37,692 bases of DNA from GCA-2688775 sp035288865 (GCA_035288865.1 DATDZA010000022.1:1-37692), one strand, 5' to 3'; positions 7,441 to 15,464 are shown, counted from the stretch's first letter. Numbers and translations: made by a program. The notes: generated from the sequence alone by a model not told the origin.

Positions 7441-7765
7441 GTTTCACACCTCCAAAGTGTTAATATTGTGTAACTTTTATTAAGTAGTATATAAATATTG
7501 CTAAATCTAAGTTTTTGTATTTTCTATTTTGTTAAAACATGCAAAACTACCAAATTCTGGGTTTATGAAATCTAAATCTCCATATTTATGTTTTAATTTT
7601 TCTTAGAGAATCTTGACATAGGAAAACGCAAACTTTCGGAAGATAATAAAATCTAAATAAGTCCAAGTTAGGGGATGGTTAATAAACCTGGTTTATAAAT
7701 CCAAAGGAAATAAAGAAGTTAATCAATCAAAACAAAATATCCGCAAAAAGAATTTTTTTCAAAAT
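7441..7765. other. Intergenic region, 325 bases
   Basis: The left end holds the promoter and Shine-Dalgarno of the minus-strand gene ending at 7180. The rest has no convincing gene. Visible structures are an inverted repeat of nine-base AT-rich arms (7532-7540 and 7588-7596), three copies of AATCTAA, and a palindrome AAACCTGGTTT (7684-7694) directly followed by a TATA-like TTATAAAT with no gene after it on that strand. A small RNA from this last site is possible but unsupported. Confidence 0.4.
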
Positions 7766-8272
7766 TTAATTTTTATTCGTTAATATTTTTCTTAATTCTC
7801 CAGCGCCATGCCTTCGCGTTATCCAAACAGCAATCTCCTTAGGAATTAATCTTTCCCATTTCCCAAAATTAGAGATCATCTTTCTAATCTTTGTGCTGTT
7901 GATTCCTTTGATTAATTTAATTTTGTGCACTTTTATTTTATGTTTTTTAAAACATTTTATCGTCCATTCGTTGCCGGAATAAGCTTCATCAAATTTAGGC
8001 AAATTTTTAAGAATGTGATTTGTCCATTTAAAATCATCATACAAATCTGGGATTGGGTAAATTTTGAAATTTTTTATTTTGTTGGCTTTTAGTGCTTTAG
8101 AAATCATGTTTTTTCTTTCGTTATAAGAAAAAGGATTTTGAGAAGTATTTTTTTCCTGTGAGCTTCCGATTCCAATAATCACTTCATCAAATCTCTTAGA
8201 CAAAGCTGTAGCGACATGCAAATGCCCGTTATGAAATGGTTGGAACCTGCCGATGAAAAGTGCGCGTTTCAT
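7766..8272 (-). CDS. nadM: Nicotinamide-nucleotide adenylyltransferase (archaeal NadM type)
   Basis: It joins ATP and nicotinamide mononucleotide to make NAD+. The nucleotidyltransferase signature GRFQPFHNGH occupies residues 8-17, followed by the archaeal NMN-binding stretch SSQEKNTSQNPFS and a C-terminal KGINSTKIRKMI that matches the ISSTxIR motif. The 168-aa length fits the archaeal enzyme. A TATA element at 8295-8306 on the minus strand is centred about 27 bases before the ATG, so the mRNA is probably leaderless. The next NAD gene, nadE, lies 1.6 kb away with a radical SAM gene between them. Confidence 0.93.
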   Translation of the reverse strand: MKRALFIGRFQPFHNGHLHVATALSKRFDEVIIGIGSSQEKNTSQNPFSYNERKNMISKALKANKIKNFKIYPIPDLYDDFKWTNHILKNLPKFDEAYSGNEWTIKCFKKHKIKVHKIKLIKGINSTKIRKMISNFGKWERLIPKEIAVWITRRHGAGELRKILTNKN

Positions 8273-8393
8273 AGAAACAAAAAGAATTAAGGAAGTTTAT
8301 AAATTTGCTGTTAAAATATAATTATAATCTATTTATTCCTAATAGAATAATTTAATCAAAACTATTTTTAAATCAAACCCCTAATTTAATTGA

Positions 8394-9854
8394 ATGCAAG
8401 GTGATTTAGTGGGTTTCGGTCCACTTCTGGGACGCGCAAGAAGTACTAAATATTATCCAGATTTGCCTAGAGAGTGGATTCTCAAATCTGACAGAGTAGA
8501 AGTCTACTACCTTCCCGCAATTGCGGAATTACGAGATCCAGAATTCCATATGTTCACAGATGATGGTGTATTAGTCAAATTTGCATTTACGGGCGACATA
8601 CTGAGTGTCCATAAGATAGCGGCAGGCAATGAATGGCCGAGTCTTGAAGCTGTCGTGGAAATGGACCCTCAACACAGATTTCACCTGCACAGAAGCAACT
8701 TGCCTGTGAACGGCGTTATTGATGATAAAACTAAAGCACCCGAACAGCTGCTTGAGCAAATCATAAATTATTCTTATGCTCGCGCAAGATCTGTAGAAGC
8801 ATCTGACTCACTGGGTATAGCAGGAGAATTTCAAGCCTTGACTTACGACGCAATTGTTTCGAGATTTAAATTGCTCCAGTCTCTTCAGAGTTCAACAGAT
8901 ATCATACCGGACCAATCGCCGCGTACAATATTTGCAAAAGCAGGAGATGGCTGCGGAAAACCATGTTTATATTGCCCGGAAAGAAATGCCCCTTTCCAGC
9001 CATATACAAGAGCACAATATATCCAGCATCTGACTACAGTTAAGAGAGCGCTCACAGAAAGATATGGACAAAGGGCTTTGCAAAGAATGAATGAAGGTTT
9101 TATCAATGTTTCAGATATAGCAAGACTAGATATTTTTTACAGATTAGGCCAAACTGATTTGACATCAGTTGATGCTGCAGTTTTGATGAGAGTAAACTTC
9201 CCATGGCTTGAGAAGATAGGCGCTTTCATCAGCACGCCAAGTGCCTTGCAGTTATCCGAAGATTCTAATGGAGACGTTAGGCTCGGTGATAAAAGATATT
9301 CAAGAGAATTTTTTCACAGGCTGAGTGGAAGCGGATACTTAATCAATAGGTTATATTTAGGTTTAGAAACTGCACATACTGATGGTTCACAGCTACTTGG
9401 AAAAAATGAAACTTACGATGGAAAACTTACCGCATCTAATTTAATTCAATATGATTCGCTTGGAAACAGAAGAATTGGGCTTAAAGTTATAGTTCAATTA
9501 GGCGTGTTAGGCAAAGGCTTCTATAAAAAGGGCCATATAACCCCAGAGAATTTTGTTCCATGGGAAGAAAATACCGACACAACAATTAGGTGGATTAAAG
9601 AGGCGCGGCCATATCACGTTCTTGAATCAGTTTTTCAGCCATATGATAATTTGCCAGTATTAACACTCATGAAGCAGGGAAAAATAGTGCCTTATGAAAG
9701 CCCAGATCACATAGAAGTGGAACGACAGAGATTAAGAAGAGGCATCATGGGCTTACAGTCTTTTGTCAAAAATTTCCAGGTTGATGGGAATTATCACGAA
9801 TTTCTGCCTGTTCCGCCAGAATTGAGACATCAGATGGTAATTCCAAGAAGTTAA
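8394..9854 (+). CDS. Radical SAM protein of unknown function
   Basis: The motif C-GKP-C-LY-C (Cys187, Cys191, Cys194) is the CX3CX2C that binds the [4Fe-4S] cluster and S-adenosylmethionine of radical SAM enzymes. A later GLETAH segment resembles the strand with the cluster-proximal Gly-Glu motif. The N-terminal 180 residues form a separate domain I do not recognise, rich in beta-like stretches (VEVYYLPAIAEL, VLVKFAFTGDIL). There is no second cysteine cluster and no cobalamin motif. TATA at 8363-8373 is centred 26 bases before the ATG, so the transcript is leaderless. Its codons use more G and C at third positions than the neighbours, a possible sign of transfer. It sits between nadM and nadE. 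Confidence 0.75.
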   Translation: MQGDLVGFGPLLGRARSTKYYPDLPREWILKSDRVEVYYLPAIAELRDPEFHMFTDDGVLVKFAFTGDILSVHKIAAGNEWPSLEAVVEMDPQHRFHLHRSNLPVNGVIDDKTKAPEQLLEQIINYSYARARSVEASDSLGIAGEFQALTYDAIVSRFKLLQSLQSSTDIIPDQSPRTIFAKAGDGCGKPCLYCPERNAPFQPYTRAQYIQHLTTVKRALTERYGQRALQRMNEGFINVSDIARLDIFYRLGQTDLTSVDAAVLMRVNFPWLEKIGAFISTPSALQLSEDSNGDVRLGDKRYSREFFHRLSGSGYLINRLYLGLETAHTDGSQLLGKNETYDGKLTASNLIQYDSLGNRRIGLKVIVQLGVLGKGFYKKGHITPENFVPWEENTDTTIRWIKEARPYHVLESVFQPYDNLPVLTLMKQGKIVPYESPDHIEVERQRLRRGIMGLQSFVKNFQVDGNYHEFLPVPPELRHQMVIPRS

Positions 9855-9861
9855 AATTATA

Positions 9862-10629
9862 CTATCCTATTTTCAGTACAGGCGGCATCTTCCTCTTATG
9901 CTCATTCAATCTAATTCTTTCAAAAATATTTTCAACAAGTTTTTTATCAAAACCTTCCTTAATAATTTCATTTGCATTCAATTTTCTCTCAAAATGCAGC
10001 TTTAAAATTTCATCTAGGACTTCATAAGCCGCCCCAAGTTCAGTATCAGCAGTTTTTCCCTGCATTAATTCAGGCGAGGGTTTTTTGCTCGTTATTGATT
10101 CCGGCACTTTCAAAAATTTTCCAAACTCAATTACTTCGGTCTTCCACAATTCGCCGATTGGCTCTATGTCAGCAGCGCTATCGCCGAATTTTGTTGCGTA
10201 GCCTAGCATTGTTTCAGATTTATCCGAAGTCCCTATAACCAATGTGTTTTCGACGTTTGCATAATAATATAGAATCATCATTCTTGCTCTTGCCTTTGAA
10301 TTTGCAAGAGGAATTTCGCTTTTGGAATTGAATTGAACATCTAATTTCTTAAAGAAATCTACAATATCATGAATCTCAATTGTATGCGTTTTTATGTTAA
10401 GCCTTTTTGCTACTTCATGCGCATCATCGTGGCTTTGTGAGGAGGTTATGTGATCAGGAATAAATATTCCAGTCACGTTGCCGCTTCCCACAGCTTCCAC
10501 TGCTAAATACGCGCACACAGTGCTGTCTATCCCGCCGCTTAGTCCTATAACTGCTTTCTTGAAATTGTGTGTCGTAAAATAATCTTTAATTCCTGCTACA
10601 ATTAATTCCCTTACTTTTTGGCAATCCAT
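9862..10629 (-). CDS. nadE: NH3-dependent NAD+ synthetase
   Basis: It amidates nicotinic acid adenine dinucleotide to NAD+ in two steps through an adenylate. The ATP pyrophosphatase P-loop SGGIDS is at residues 31-36; VIGTSDKSE and the ATKFGDSAADIEPIG stretch are the substrate-binding and metal-binding motifs. At 255 aa it has no glutaminase domain, so it uses ammonia. It converges on the radical SAM gene with seven bases between stops. The minus-strand TATA at 10651-10659 predicts a leaderless mRNA, and a 17-base palindrome fills the space between TATA and start codon. Confidence 0.95.
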   Translation of the reverse strand: MDCQKVRELIVAGIKDYFTTHNFKKAVIGLSGGIDSTVCAYLAVEAVGSGNVTGIFIPDHITSSQSHDDAHEVAKRLNIKTHTIEIHDIVDFFKKLDVQFNSKSEIPLANSKARARMMILYYYANVENTLVIGTSDKSETMLGYATKFGDSAADIEPIGELWKTEVIEFGKFLKVPESITSKKPSPELMQGKTADTELGAAYEVLDEILKLHFERKLNANEIIKEGFDKKLVENIFERIRLNEHKRKMPPVLKIG

Positions 10630-10633
10630 AGTT

Positions 10634-10650
10634 CAAAAGATTATCTTTTG
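10634..10650. promoter_or_regulatory. Perfect palindrome in the nadE promoter
   Basis: CAAAAGAT-T-ATCTTTTG has eight-base arms around one central base and lies exactly between the nadE TATA element (10651-10659) and the nadE start codon (10629). A bound dimer would prevent initiation. The same arms are not visible before nadM. The divergent HAD gene has its own TATA at 10661-10670, so this site could affect both genes. Confidence 0.5.
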
Positions 10651-10691
10651 CTTTAAAAATGTTTTTAAAGAGAATGAATAAATTTGATTAA

Positions 10692-11285
10692 ATGATTAAA
10701 TGTGTTATTTTTGACTTGGGAAATGTAACTATAAAATTTGATGAAACGCGCACTTTTAAGAAATGGTCTTCCTGCGGAAAATATTCATATGATGAAGTTA
10801 AAAATTATTACAAAAATTCTTCTGCAAGAAAGGCCTTTGAAATGGGAAAAATAACTTCAAAACATTTTTATGAGACATATGTGGAAGATTTAGGATTAAA
10901 AATAACCGTTAAGGAATTTGAAAAATGCTATTGCGATATTTTTACCAGAAATTTGGAAGTTGAAAAAATAATAAAATCTCTAAAAGGAAAAATAAAGCTT
11001 GTTTTATTGTCAAACACAAATGAATGGCAGTATGAATATGCAAGAAAAAAGTATAAAATAATTAGTTTGTTTGATGATTATGTTTTATCATATAAATTGG
11101 GAATGAGAAAGCCAAATCCATTAATTTTTATTGAAGCAATTAAAAAATCAGGAACCTATCCCTGGAATTGCGCTTATTTTGATGATATTCCTGAATTTAT
11201 AGTTATGGCAAGATTGATTGGGATTAAAGCGTTTCAATACAAACATAACAAAAAAATAAAAAATGATTTAAAGAAAGTTTTATAA
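10692..11285 (+). CDS. HAD-superfamily hydrolase
   Basis: A 197-aa phosphatase-like protein of the HAD superfamily, similar in layout to YihX-type sugar-phosphate or nucleotide phosphatases. Motif I is FDLGNV with the nucleophile Asp8; the second Asp of the usual DxD is Gly, as in YihX-like members. Motif II is LLSNTN, motif III the Lys in LGMRKPNP, and motif IV FDDIPE. A helical cap lies between residues 15 and 90. TATA at 10661-10670 predicts a leaderless mRNA from the ATG. The substrate cannot be read from the sequence. Divergent from nadE. Confidence 0.82.
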   Translation: MIKCVIFDLGNVTIKFDETRTFKKWSSCGKYSYDEVKNYYKNSSARKAFEMGKITSKHFYETYVEDLGLKITVKEFEKCYCDIFTRNLEVEKIIKSLKGKIKLVLLSNTNEWQYEYARKKYKIISLFDDYVLSYKLGMRKPNPLIFIEAIKKSGTYPWNCAYFDDIPEFIVMARLIGIKAFQYKHNKKIKNDLKKVL

Positions 11286-11307
11286 ATCGCCTAACTATCC
11301 TATTCTC

Positions 11308-12021
11308 ATGGACGTAGCAATTCTCTATTCAGGCGGAAAAGATTCAACTTTTGCTATCCAGCAAGCTATTGACAAAGGCTGGAATATAAAATACCTGATT
11401 TCAGTAAAGCCAACAAGGAAAGACTGTTTTTTGTTCCACTATGCAACTGTTGAGCACACAAAAGAATTTGCAAAACAGCTTGGAATTCCTCATTTCTACG
11501 TTTCATGCAGGGTGGCTGACCCGGTGAAAGAGGCGGATATTGTAAAAAAGGTTGTAGAAAAGAATCGATCAAAAATGAAAGTGGATGCTGTTGTTCTTGG
11601 AGGAACGGGCTTGCAGGAAACACAGCTTAAAAGCATACAGAATGCTTTGAGGCAGTTTAATATTGATGTTTTTGCATCTCACGCCGGAGAGGAGCATGAT
11701 TTAGTAATGGAGCAGATGCTGGACAAAGGATATGAAATAATGGTTACCCAGATTGCTTCAGACGGATTAAAGGAATGGCTGGGAAAAAACATAACAAAAG
11801 ATAATTTTCCGCAATTAAAAAAAGATTCAATCAAATACGGCTTTCACATCGGATTTGAGGGCGGATATGCTGACACTTTGGTTACAAACTGCCCGTTGTT
11901 CGAGAAACAGATGGTTGTTGAAGAAATGTCAGTCATATTTGAGGACAACTACTGCGGGCATGTAGTTATTGACAAATACCGAATGCAGAAAAAAACGAAG
12001 ACAGAAATTATTCTGAATTAG
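11308..12021 (+). CDS. Diphthine--ammonia ligase family protein (Dph6/MJ0570 type)
   Basis: The family carries out the final amidation of diphthamide on elongation factor 2, using ATP and ammonia. The N-type ATP pyrophosphatase loop SGGKDS is at residues 8-13, followed by HYATVEHTKEFAKQLGIP and the family hallmark VVLGGTGLQETQ. The usual EGGEFET near the C-terminus is EGGYADT here, a small departure. Length (237 aa) fits. TATA at 11279-11287 overlaps the stop codon of the HAD gene, 23 bases upstream, and predicts a leaderless transcript. A related MJ0570-like activity cannot be excluded because of the changed motif. Confidence 0.82.
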   Translation: MDVAILYSGGKDSTFAIQQAIDKGWNIKYLISVKPTRKDCFLFHYATVEHTKEFAKQLGIPHFYVSCRVADPVKEADIVKKVVEKNRSKMKVDAVVLGGTGLQETQLKSIQNALRQFNIDVFASHAGEEHDLVMEQMLDKGYEIMVTQIASDGLKEWLGKNITKDNFPQLKKDSIKYGFHIGFEGGYADTLVTNCPLFEKQMVVEEMSVIFEDNYCGHVVIDKYRMQKKTKTEIILN

Positions 12022-12024
12022 CTA

Positions 12025-12492
12025 TTACAATATAGCAAATACTGCATTCCTATAGTCTTCCGGCAATCCTGTTTTTCCAAATAGGATTAATGGATGTTGT
12101 CCAATTTCAACTGTAATATAATTCCGGATATCGATGACATTCGTTCTTCGTTGCCCAGAATATGGTGGGTGATATTCAGTACCAAATAAGAATCTCTCAT
12201 TATGAAATTGCGCATCCAAAACGTGCAGGTAATGCGGCTCTGGCGGCCTTGGAAGAAATGCTGGAGGTGGCTCAATCTGTTTTATTAGAAGTGAAGCGTC
12301 AACGTCAAATATGCTCCAAGTTCTATTATTACCAGTAGGTTCCATGCCAAACTGCATACATCCTTTTGGCTTATGTATACTGACAATATAGGGGCCAGCC
12401 AAAATAGAGTAAACGTCCTCACGGCTCTGAGTCCACCTTTCTGAGCTTAAGGGTTTTAATGCAGAATTTGTCACGACGCCTATATCTCTCAT
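12025..12492 (-). CDS. Conserved-looking hypothetical protein, 155 aa, last gene of the VKOR-DoxX operon
   Basis: I do not recognise it. A longer reading (to 12579) would overlap the DoxX gene by 71 bases; the ATG at 12492 follows AAGAGGAAG at Shine-Dalgarno distance, so I use it. The protein has no membrane helix, one Cys, and a Pro-rich middle (EPPPAFLPRPPEPHYLH). Many aromatic and His residues suggest a small compact beta-rich domain. It lies 16 bases after the second DoxX gene and is probably cotranscribed with it. Confidence 0.6.
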   Translation of the reverse strand: MRDIGVVTNSALKPLSSERWTQSREDVYSILAGPYIVSIHKPKGCMQFGMEPTGNNRTWSIFDVDASLLIKQIEPPPAFLPRPPEPHYLHVLDAQFHNERFLFGTEYHPPYSGQRRTNVIDIRNYITVEIGQHPLILFGKTGLPEDYRNAVFAIL

Positions 12493-12508
12493 TTTTACTT
12501 CCTCTTGT

Positions 12509-12967
12509 TTATTCTCCCTTAAACATCTTTTCCAGTGCAAGATGCCCGGGGCCATTAACAAAAACAAATAATAGTGCAAATGTCAGCAGCAGGACAAATT
12601 CATATCCGTTATTCCCCACAAGGAAGCCGTTCTTCACATGAACCTGAAAAAATATGTAAATCATTTCAAGCATCAAAACAAATGCTGACCATCTTGTGAA
12701 TAATCCCAAAAACAGCAAAATCCCGCCTGCTAGCTCGATAATTGCGAAGATGTAAATCACATATTTGGAATAAGGGATTCCAACTTGAGTAAAATATAAA
12801 ATTGAGCCGGCCAAATTTGCTGGTATAAACAATCTTAATGCGCCATGATAAGCAAACAAAACTCCAATAAATGCCCTTAAGAGTGTCAAAGACCAGAATC
12901 TTAAATTATAAAGCAAAGTCATGTCCCTCTGCCCCATATCTTCCCAAACGCTTTTGTTTTCTGGCAT
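12509..12967 (-). CDS. DoxX-family membrane protein
   Basis: Four predicted membrane helices (about residues 25-45, 65-90, 93-112 and 120-140) and the DoxX pattern (LLRAFIGVLFAYHGALRLF, IELAGGILLFLGLFTRWSAF, HVKNGFLVGNNGYEF) identify a 152-aa DoxX/DoxD-type protein. Family members are linked to quinone-dependent sulfur oxidation or redox defence, but most have no known reaction. It is a paralogue of the DoxX at 13448-14176: both share KNGFL, GGYEF-like and NGPG-L segments. It sits in a five-gene minus-strand operon headed by VKOR. Confidence 0.85.
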   Translation of the reverse strand: MPENKSVWEDMGQRDMTLLYNLRFWSLTLLRAFIGVLFAYHGALRLFIPANLAGSILYFTQVGIPYSKYVIYIFAIIELAGGILLFLGLFTRWSAFVLMLEMIYIFFQVHVKNGFLVGNNGYEFVLLLTFALLFVFVNGPGHLALEKMFKGE

Positions 12968-12990
12968 TTTTGTTTTTAATTTTGTATTTT

Positions 12991-13446
12991 TTATTTTTTT
13001 GGAATTAACCCATGAAAATCAACTACGTCATCAAGGCTAACAACACTAACTTTATGAACAATCGGAATTCCTCTTGAATTCATTGTAACTTGATTGGGTT
13101 CAACTGATGAGGCGTACAATAATTTTAATGTATTTTCATCCATTATCGTTCCCAAGACAGTGGCTTGAAACATTCTTTCATTAGAGCCGTACCTGTCTCC
13201 GGGATAATCACTTACACTTGTTCCATTAACAGGAAGTACCTCGAATTCAGAATATCCTTTCCCCATAAAATAATAATCTCTTTTGCGTGCTTCTTCACTA
13301 ACAACTATAGTTCCGGCTTTAAATGGAACCCTTTTATCAATTACTAAGCGTTCCTCACTTAAAGTTTGACCGTGTTTAATGTGACCAATATTAGACAACC
13401 TATATAATAGTAACACTGACTCTGAATCTATAGGTCTTATTGCCAT
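12991..13446 (-). CDS. Hypothetical protein, 151 aa, between two DoxX genes
   Basis: Unrecognised soluble protein with no cysteine, no signal peptide and a beta-rich look (KAGTIVVSEEARKRDYYF, ERMFQATVLGTIMD). The ATG at 13446 follows the upstream DoxX stop by one base, and AGAGGG sits about ten bases before it, so it is translationally coupled. The next gene starts 23 bases later. Lying between two DoxX paralogues suggests a cytoplasmic partner or regulator of the membrane redox system, but no domain supports a specific role. Confidence 0.6.
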   Translation of the reverse strand: MAIRPIDSESVLLLYRLSNIGHIKHGQTLSEERLVIDKRVPFKAGTIVVSEEARKRDYYFMGKGYSEFEVLPVNGTSVSDYPGDRYGSNERMFQATVLGTIMDENTLKLLYASSVEPNQVTMNSRGIPIVHKVSVVSLDDVVDFHGLIPKK

Positions 13447-13447
13447 T

Positions 13448-14176
13448 TTACTGCCCTCTCGCCATTTTAGCCTGGCTTACATCGCCGTTCTTGTCAACGA
13501 AATACAAATATCCCTCTTTTCTTTTTATTCCAAGCTTAGCAATTAATTCATGCTTCTTGCTTGTCCTTTGGCCCTTTCTTGCCATCCGGACTCTTGATAC
13601 GTCGCCGCTTTTATCAACAAAATAAAGGTAACCCTCTTCTCTGGTTATGCCAGTTGGAGATACGATACCATTTCCTTCAAAATCCTTAATTTTAGCCCTT
13701 TTTCGCGATTTTCTTCCCTGACTTTTTTTGGTTTCACTGTCCGACTCTTCTTCTGTTTCTTCCTCTGAACCAAAAACGGCCCTGTCCAACGACAGAATTC
13801 CTGGCCCGTTTAGCAATATGACCACAAGCGCAACAATGAGCGTTGCAACAAACTCGTAGCCACCATGGACTATTAAAAATCCATTCTTAAGATGAACTTT
13901 AAAGAGAGCGGCAAGCATATCTATAATAATTACCATTGAAGTCCATTTTGCCAAAAATCCGGCTATCAAAAAGATTCCCCCTACAAATTCAACAATTGAA
14001 ACAAGAAGCGCAGAGTAAAGAGGCAACGGAATCCCTATTGAAGTAAAAAACACAATAGTTCCGTTAAAGCCGCCCGGAACAAAAAGCTTTAGGTAACCGT
14101 GGTATGCAAAAATAAATCCAAGAGTAATTCTAAGTAATGTCAACGACCACTGCCTGAATCTGTATATGTTAGCCAT
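13448..14176 (-). CDS. DoxX-family membrane protein with C-terminal duplicated GYLYF motif
   Basis: Residues 1-135 form a four-helix DoxX domain like the paralogue at 12509-12967. A charged linker follows (acidic about 137-149, basic about 150-165). Residues about 176-202 and 216-242 are two copies of one motif, GxxRxEGYLYFVDKxGDVSxxxMAR, with a 40-residue period. I know of no named family for this repeat. The stop is one base before the next gene, and the start overlaps the VKOR stop by eight bases. The tails probably face the cytoplasm because of the basic linker, but topology is uncertain. Confidence 0.82.
   Translation of the reverse strand: MANIYRFRQWSLTLLRITLGFIFAYHGYLKLFVPGGFNGTIVFFTSIGIPLPLYSALLVSIVEFVGGIFLIAGFLAKWTSMVIIIDMLAALFKVHLKNGFLIVHGGYEFVATLIVALVVILLNGPGILSLDRAVFGSEEETEEESDSETKKSQGRKSRKRAKIKDFEGNGIVSPTGITREEGYLYFVDKSGDVSRVRMARKGQRTSKKHELIAKLGIKRKEGYLYFVDKNGDVSQAKMARGQ
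13451..13531 (-). repeat. Second copy of the GYLYF motif (27 codons)
   Basis: Encodes GIKRKEGYLYFVDK followed by NGDVSQAKMARGQ, ending at the C-terminus of the DoxX protein. It matches the first copy (13571-13651) at about two thirds of residues, with GYLYFVDK and GDVS invariant. Confidence 0.7.
13571..13651 (-). repeat. First copy of the GYLYF motif (27 codons)
   Basis: Encodes GITREEGYLYFVDK followed by SGDVSRVRMARKG. Separated from the second copy by a 13-residue basic spacer. Confidence 0.7.
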
Positions 14177-14573
14177 AAATAATCACAACAAAAATCAATA
14201 TCGAGGAAATCGTTGAAATAATACAATAATAGCACCATTTCCTCAAAACAAACTTCTGAATATAAGTCAAGTACAGCGAAAATAAAACTGAAACTAAACT
14301 TATCCCCACTAAAGAATAGTAAATGACAATCTCTTTAAATATATTTCGATTTGAGAGCAGCCCTACAGCATAAATGACAATAATAAAATAAAATCCCATG
14401 CCGGGAATTGAGTTTTCAATGCCAAAGGTTTTTCCATATTTGCTTTTGATGACATCATCGCAATTTTCCCCTATTGGACAGTATAATGGTTTATTATATT
14501 TCTTGGAGTAATATATGTAAAACGAAACAGCAAAGCCGATTATTGACAAGATAATAAGATAAACTGGACTCAT
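14169..14573 (-). CDS. Vitamin K epoxide reductase (VKOR) family protein, disulfide-forming membrane enzyme
   Basis: VKOR homologues in bacteria and archaea reoxidise exported thiol oxidases and pass the electrons to quinones, taking the role of DsbB. The 134-aa protein has four membrane helices, a loop cysteine pair Cys32/Cys38 (YCPIGENCDDV), the conserved Ser/Pro segment NSIPGMGFY, and the active-site CxxC at Cys114/Cys117 (KWCYYC). No thioredoxin domain is fused. A minus-strand TATA at 14591-14603 predicts a leaderless mRNA. It leads the operon VKOR-DoxX-151 aa-DoxX-155 aa. The window contains many exported cysteine-rich proteins that could be its final clients. Confidence 0.9.
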   Translation of the reverse strand: MSPVYLIILSIIGFAVSFYIYYSKKYNKPLYCPIGENCDDVIKSKYGKTFGIENSIPGMGFYFIIVIYAVGLLSNRNIFKEIVIYYSLVGISLVSVLFSLYLTYIQKFVLRKWCYYCIISTISSILIFVVIIYG

Positions 14574-14764
14574 TTGTATGGTAATTAAATTAAATATAAA
14601 AAACTTCGCTTTAACATATTTAGCACTTATTAAATGGAACTGTGTTTAATGTTGTCAGAAAAATTTTCTTCGGCTAAAATGTAAATTTCTTATTTATCAG
14701 TCTAGATAAAAACCGTGCATTGCTTTCGATAATTTTATAAATATATTTCCATTATCTAAGAAAA

Positions 14765-15034
14765 ATGAGATTAGAAGATGCATTAAAATTAACAAAAGGA
14801 ACAACATTACTGGCCACTGATAGTTGGATTGGACCAGAGCAAGTCACCAAAGGAAAAACTTATGTTATGCAAGCAGATACAAGGCAAGTCTGGCCAGGGA
14901 TAGATTTTTTTAATCTTCTTTCCTATTCTAAATTGAGAGATAATGACAAGCCAGTTAATGCACATTTACCAATTATGGACGATAGGGGAAAGTTAATGTA
15001 CGCAACTCATATCCATTTTGAAGTTGTTCAATGA
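14765..15034 (+). CDS. Hypothetical protein, 89 aa
   Basis: Unrecognised small soluble protein with no cysteine and no signal peptide. It ends in a beta-like stretch with His-Ile-His (YATHIHFEVVQ). TTTTATAAAT (14733-14742) is centred 27 bases before the ATG, which supports a real leaderless gene. It converges with the FAD synthase gene, 28 bases between the stops. Confidence 0.6.
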   Translation: MRLEDALKLTKGTTLLATDSWIGPEQVTKGKTYVMQADTRQVWPGIDFFNLLSYSKLRDNDKPVNAHLPIMDDRGKLMYATHIHFEVVQ

Positions 15035-15062
15035 GTCTTCTAATAATTATTATATAATTAAA

Positions 15063-15464
15063 TCATTTTCCCATCTTCGAACTTTTATACAAATGCGGCA
15101 TATAAGATCCAATCCTTATCACGTCTGCTTTGATTCCTCTTTTTTTCAATTCATCATCCAAATCCTGCTTCAGAACTTTCTGGTCATATCCCAGGCAGAT
15201 TACATTTGGATTTATGTCCTCGACAATATCAAAAATGCTTCCGCTTTTTCCAAGAACGGCTTCATTAACAATTTCTAAAGTTCTTACTGATTCCAATCTT
15301 TCTTTTTCATTATGCAATGGTTTTTTCCCTTTCATCTTTTCAGAGGTCTCGTCTCTTGCAACAACAACTATTAATTTATCTCCATATTTTTTTGCTTCAG
15401 AAAGAAGATATAAATGGCCCGGGTGGATGATATCAAAAGTTCCAGCGCACATTACTATTTTCAT
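15063..15464 (-). CDS. ribL: FAD synthase, archaeal RibL type
   Basis: RibL adenylylates FMN to FAD. The cytidylyltransferase-like fold is shown by GTFDIIHPGHLYLL (HxGH at 14-17), VARDETSEKMKGKKPLH in the position of the RibL substrate loop, and GYDQKV. The C-terminal RIGSYMPHLYKSSKM corresponds to the HSS-type motif at the end of RibL. At 133 aa it is slightly shorter than the methanogen enzyme. A glycerol-3-phosphate cytidylyltransferase is the main alternative; the VARDET segment favours RibL. TATA at 15487-15497 predicts a leaderless mRNA. FAD supply fits a window with NAD genes and redox proteins. Confidence 0.8.
   Translation of the reverse strand: MKIVMCAGTFDIIHPGHLYLLSEAKKYGDKLIVVVARDETSEKMKGKKPLHNEKERLESVRTLEIVNEAVLGKSGSIFDIVEDINPNVICLGYDQKVLKQDLDDELKKRGIKADVIRIGSYMPHLYKSSKMGK

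Noticed and set aside
12493..12579. Upstream extension of the 155-aa gene
   Set aside because: It would overlap the DoxX gene by 71 bases, while a good ATG with a ribosome site exists at 12492.
14657..14669. AGAAAA-A-TTTTCT palindrome before the 89-aa gene
   Set aside because: Simple A/T symmetry in AT-rich DNA, too far from the TATA element to be a convincing operator.
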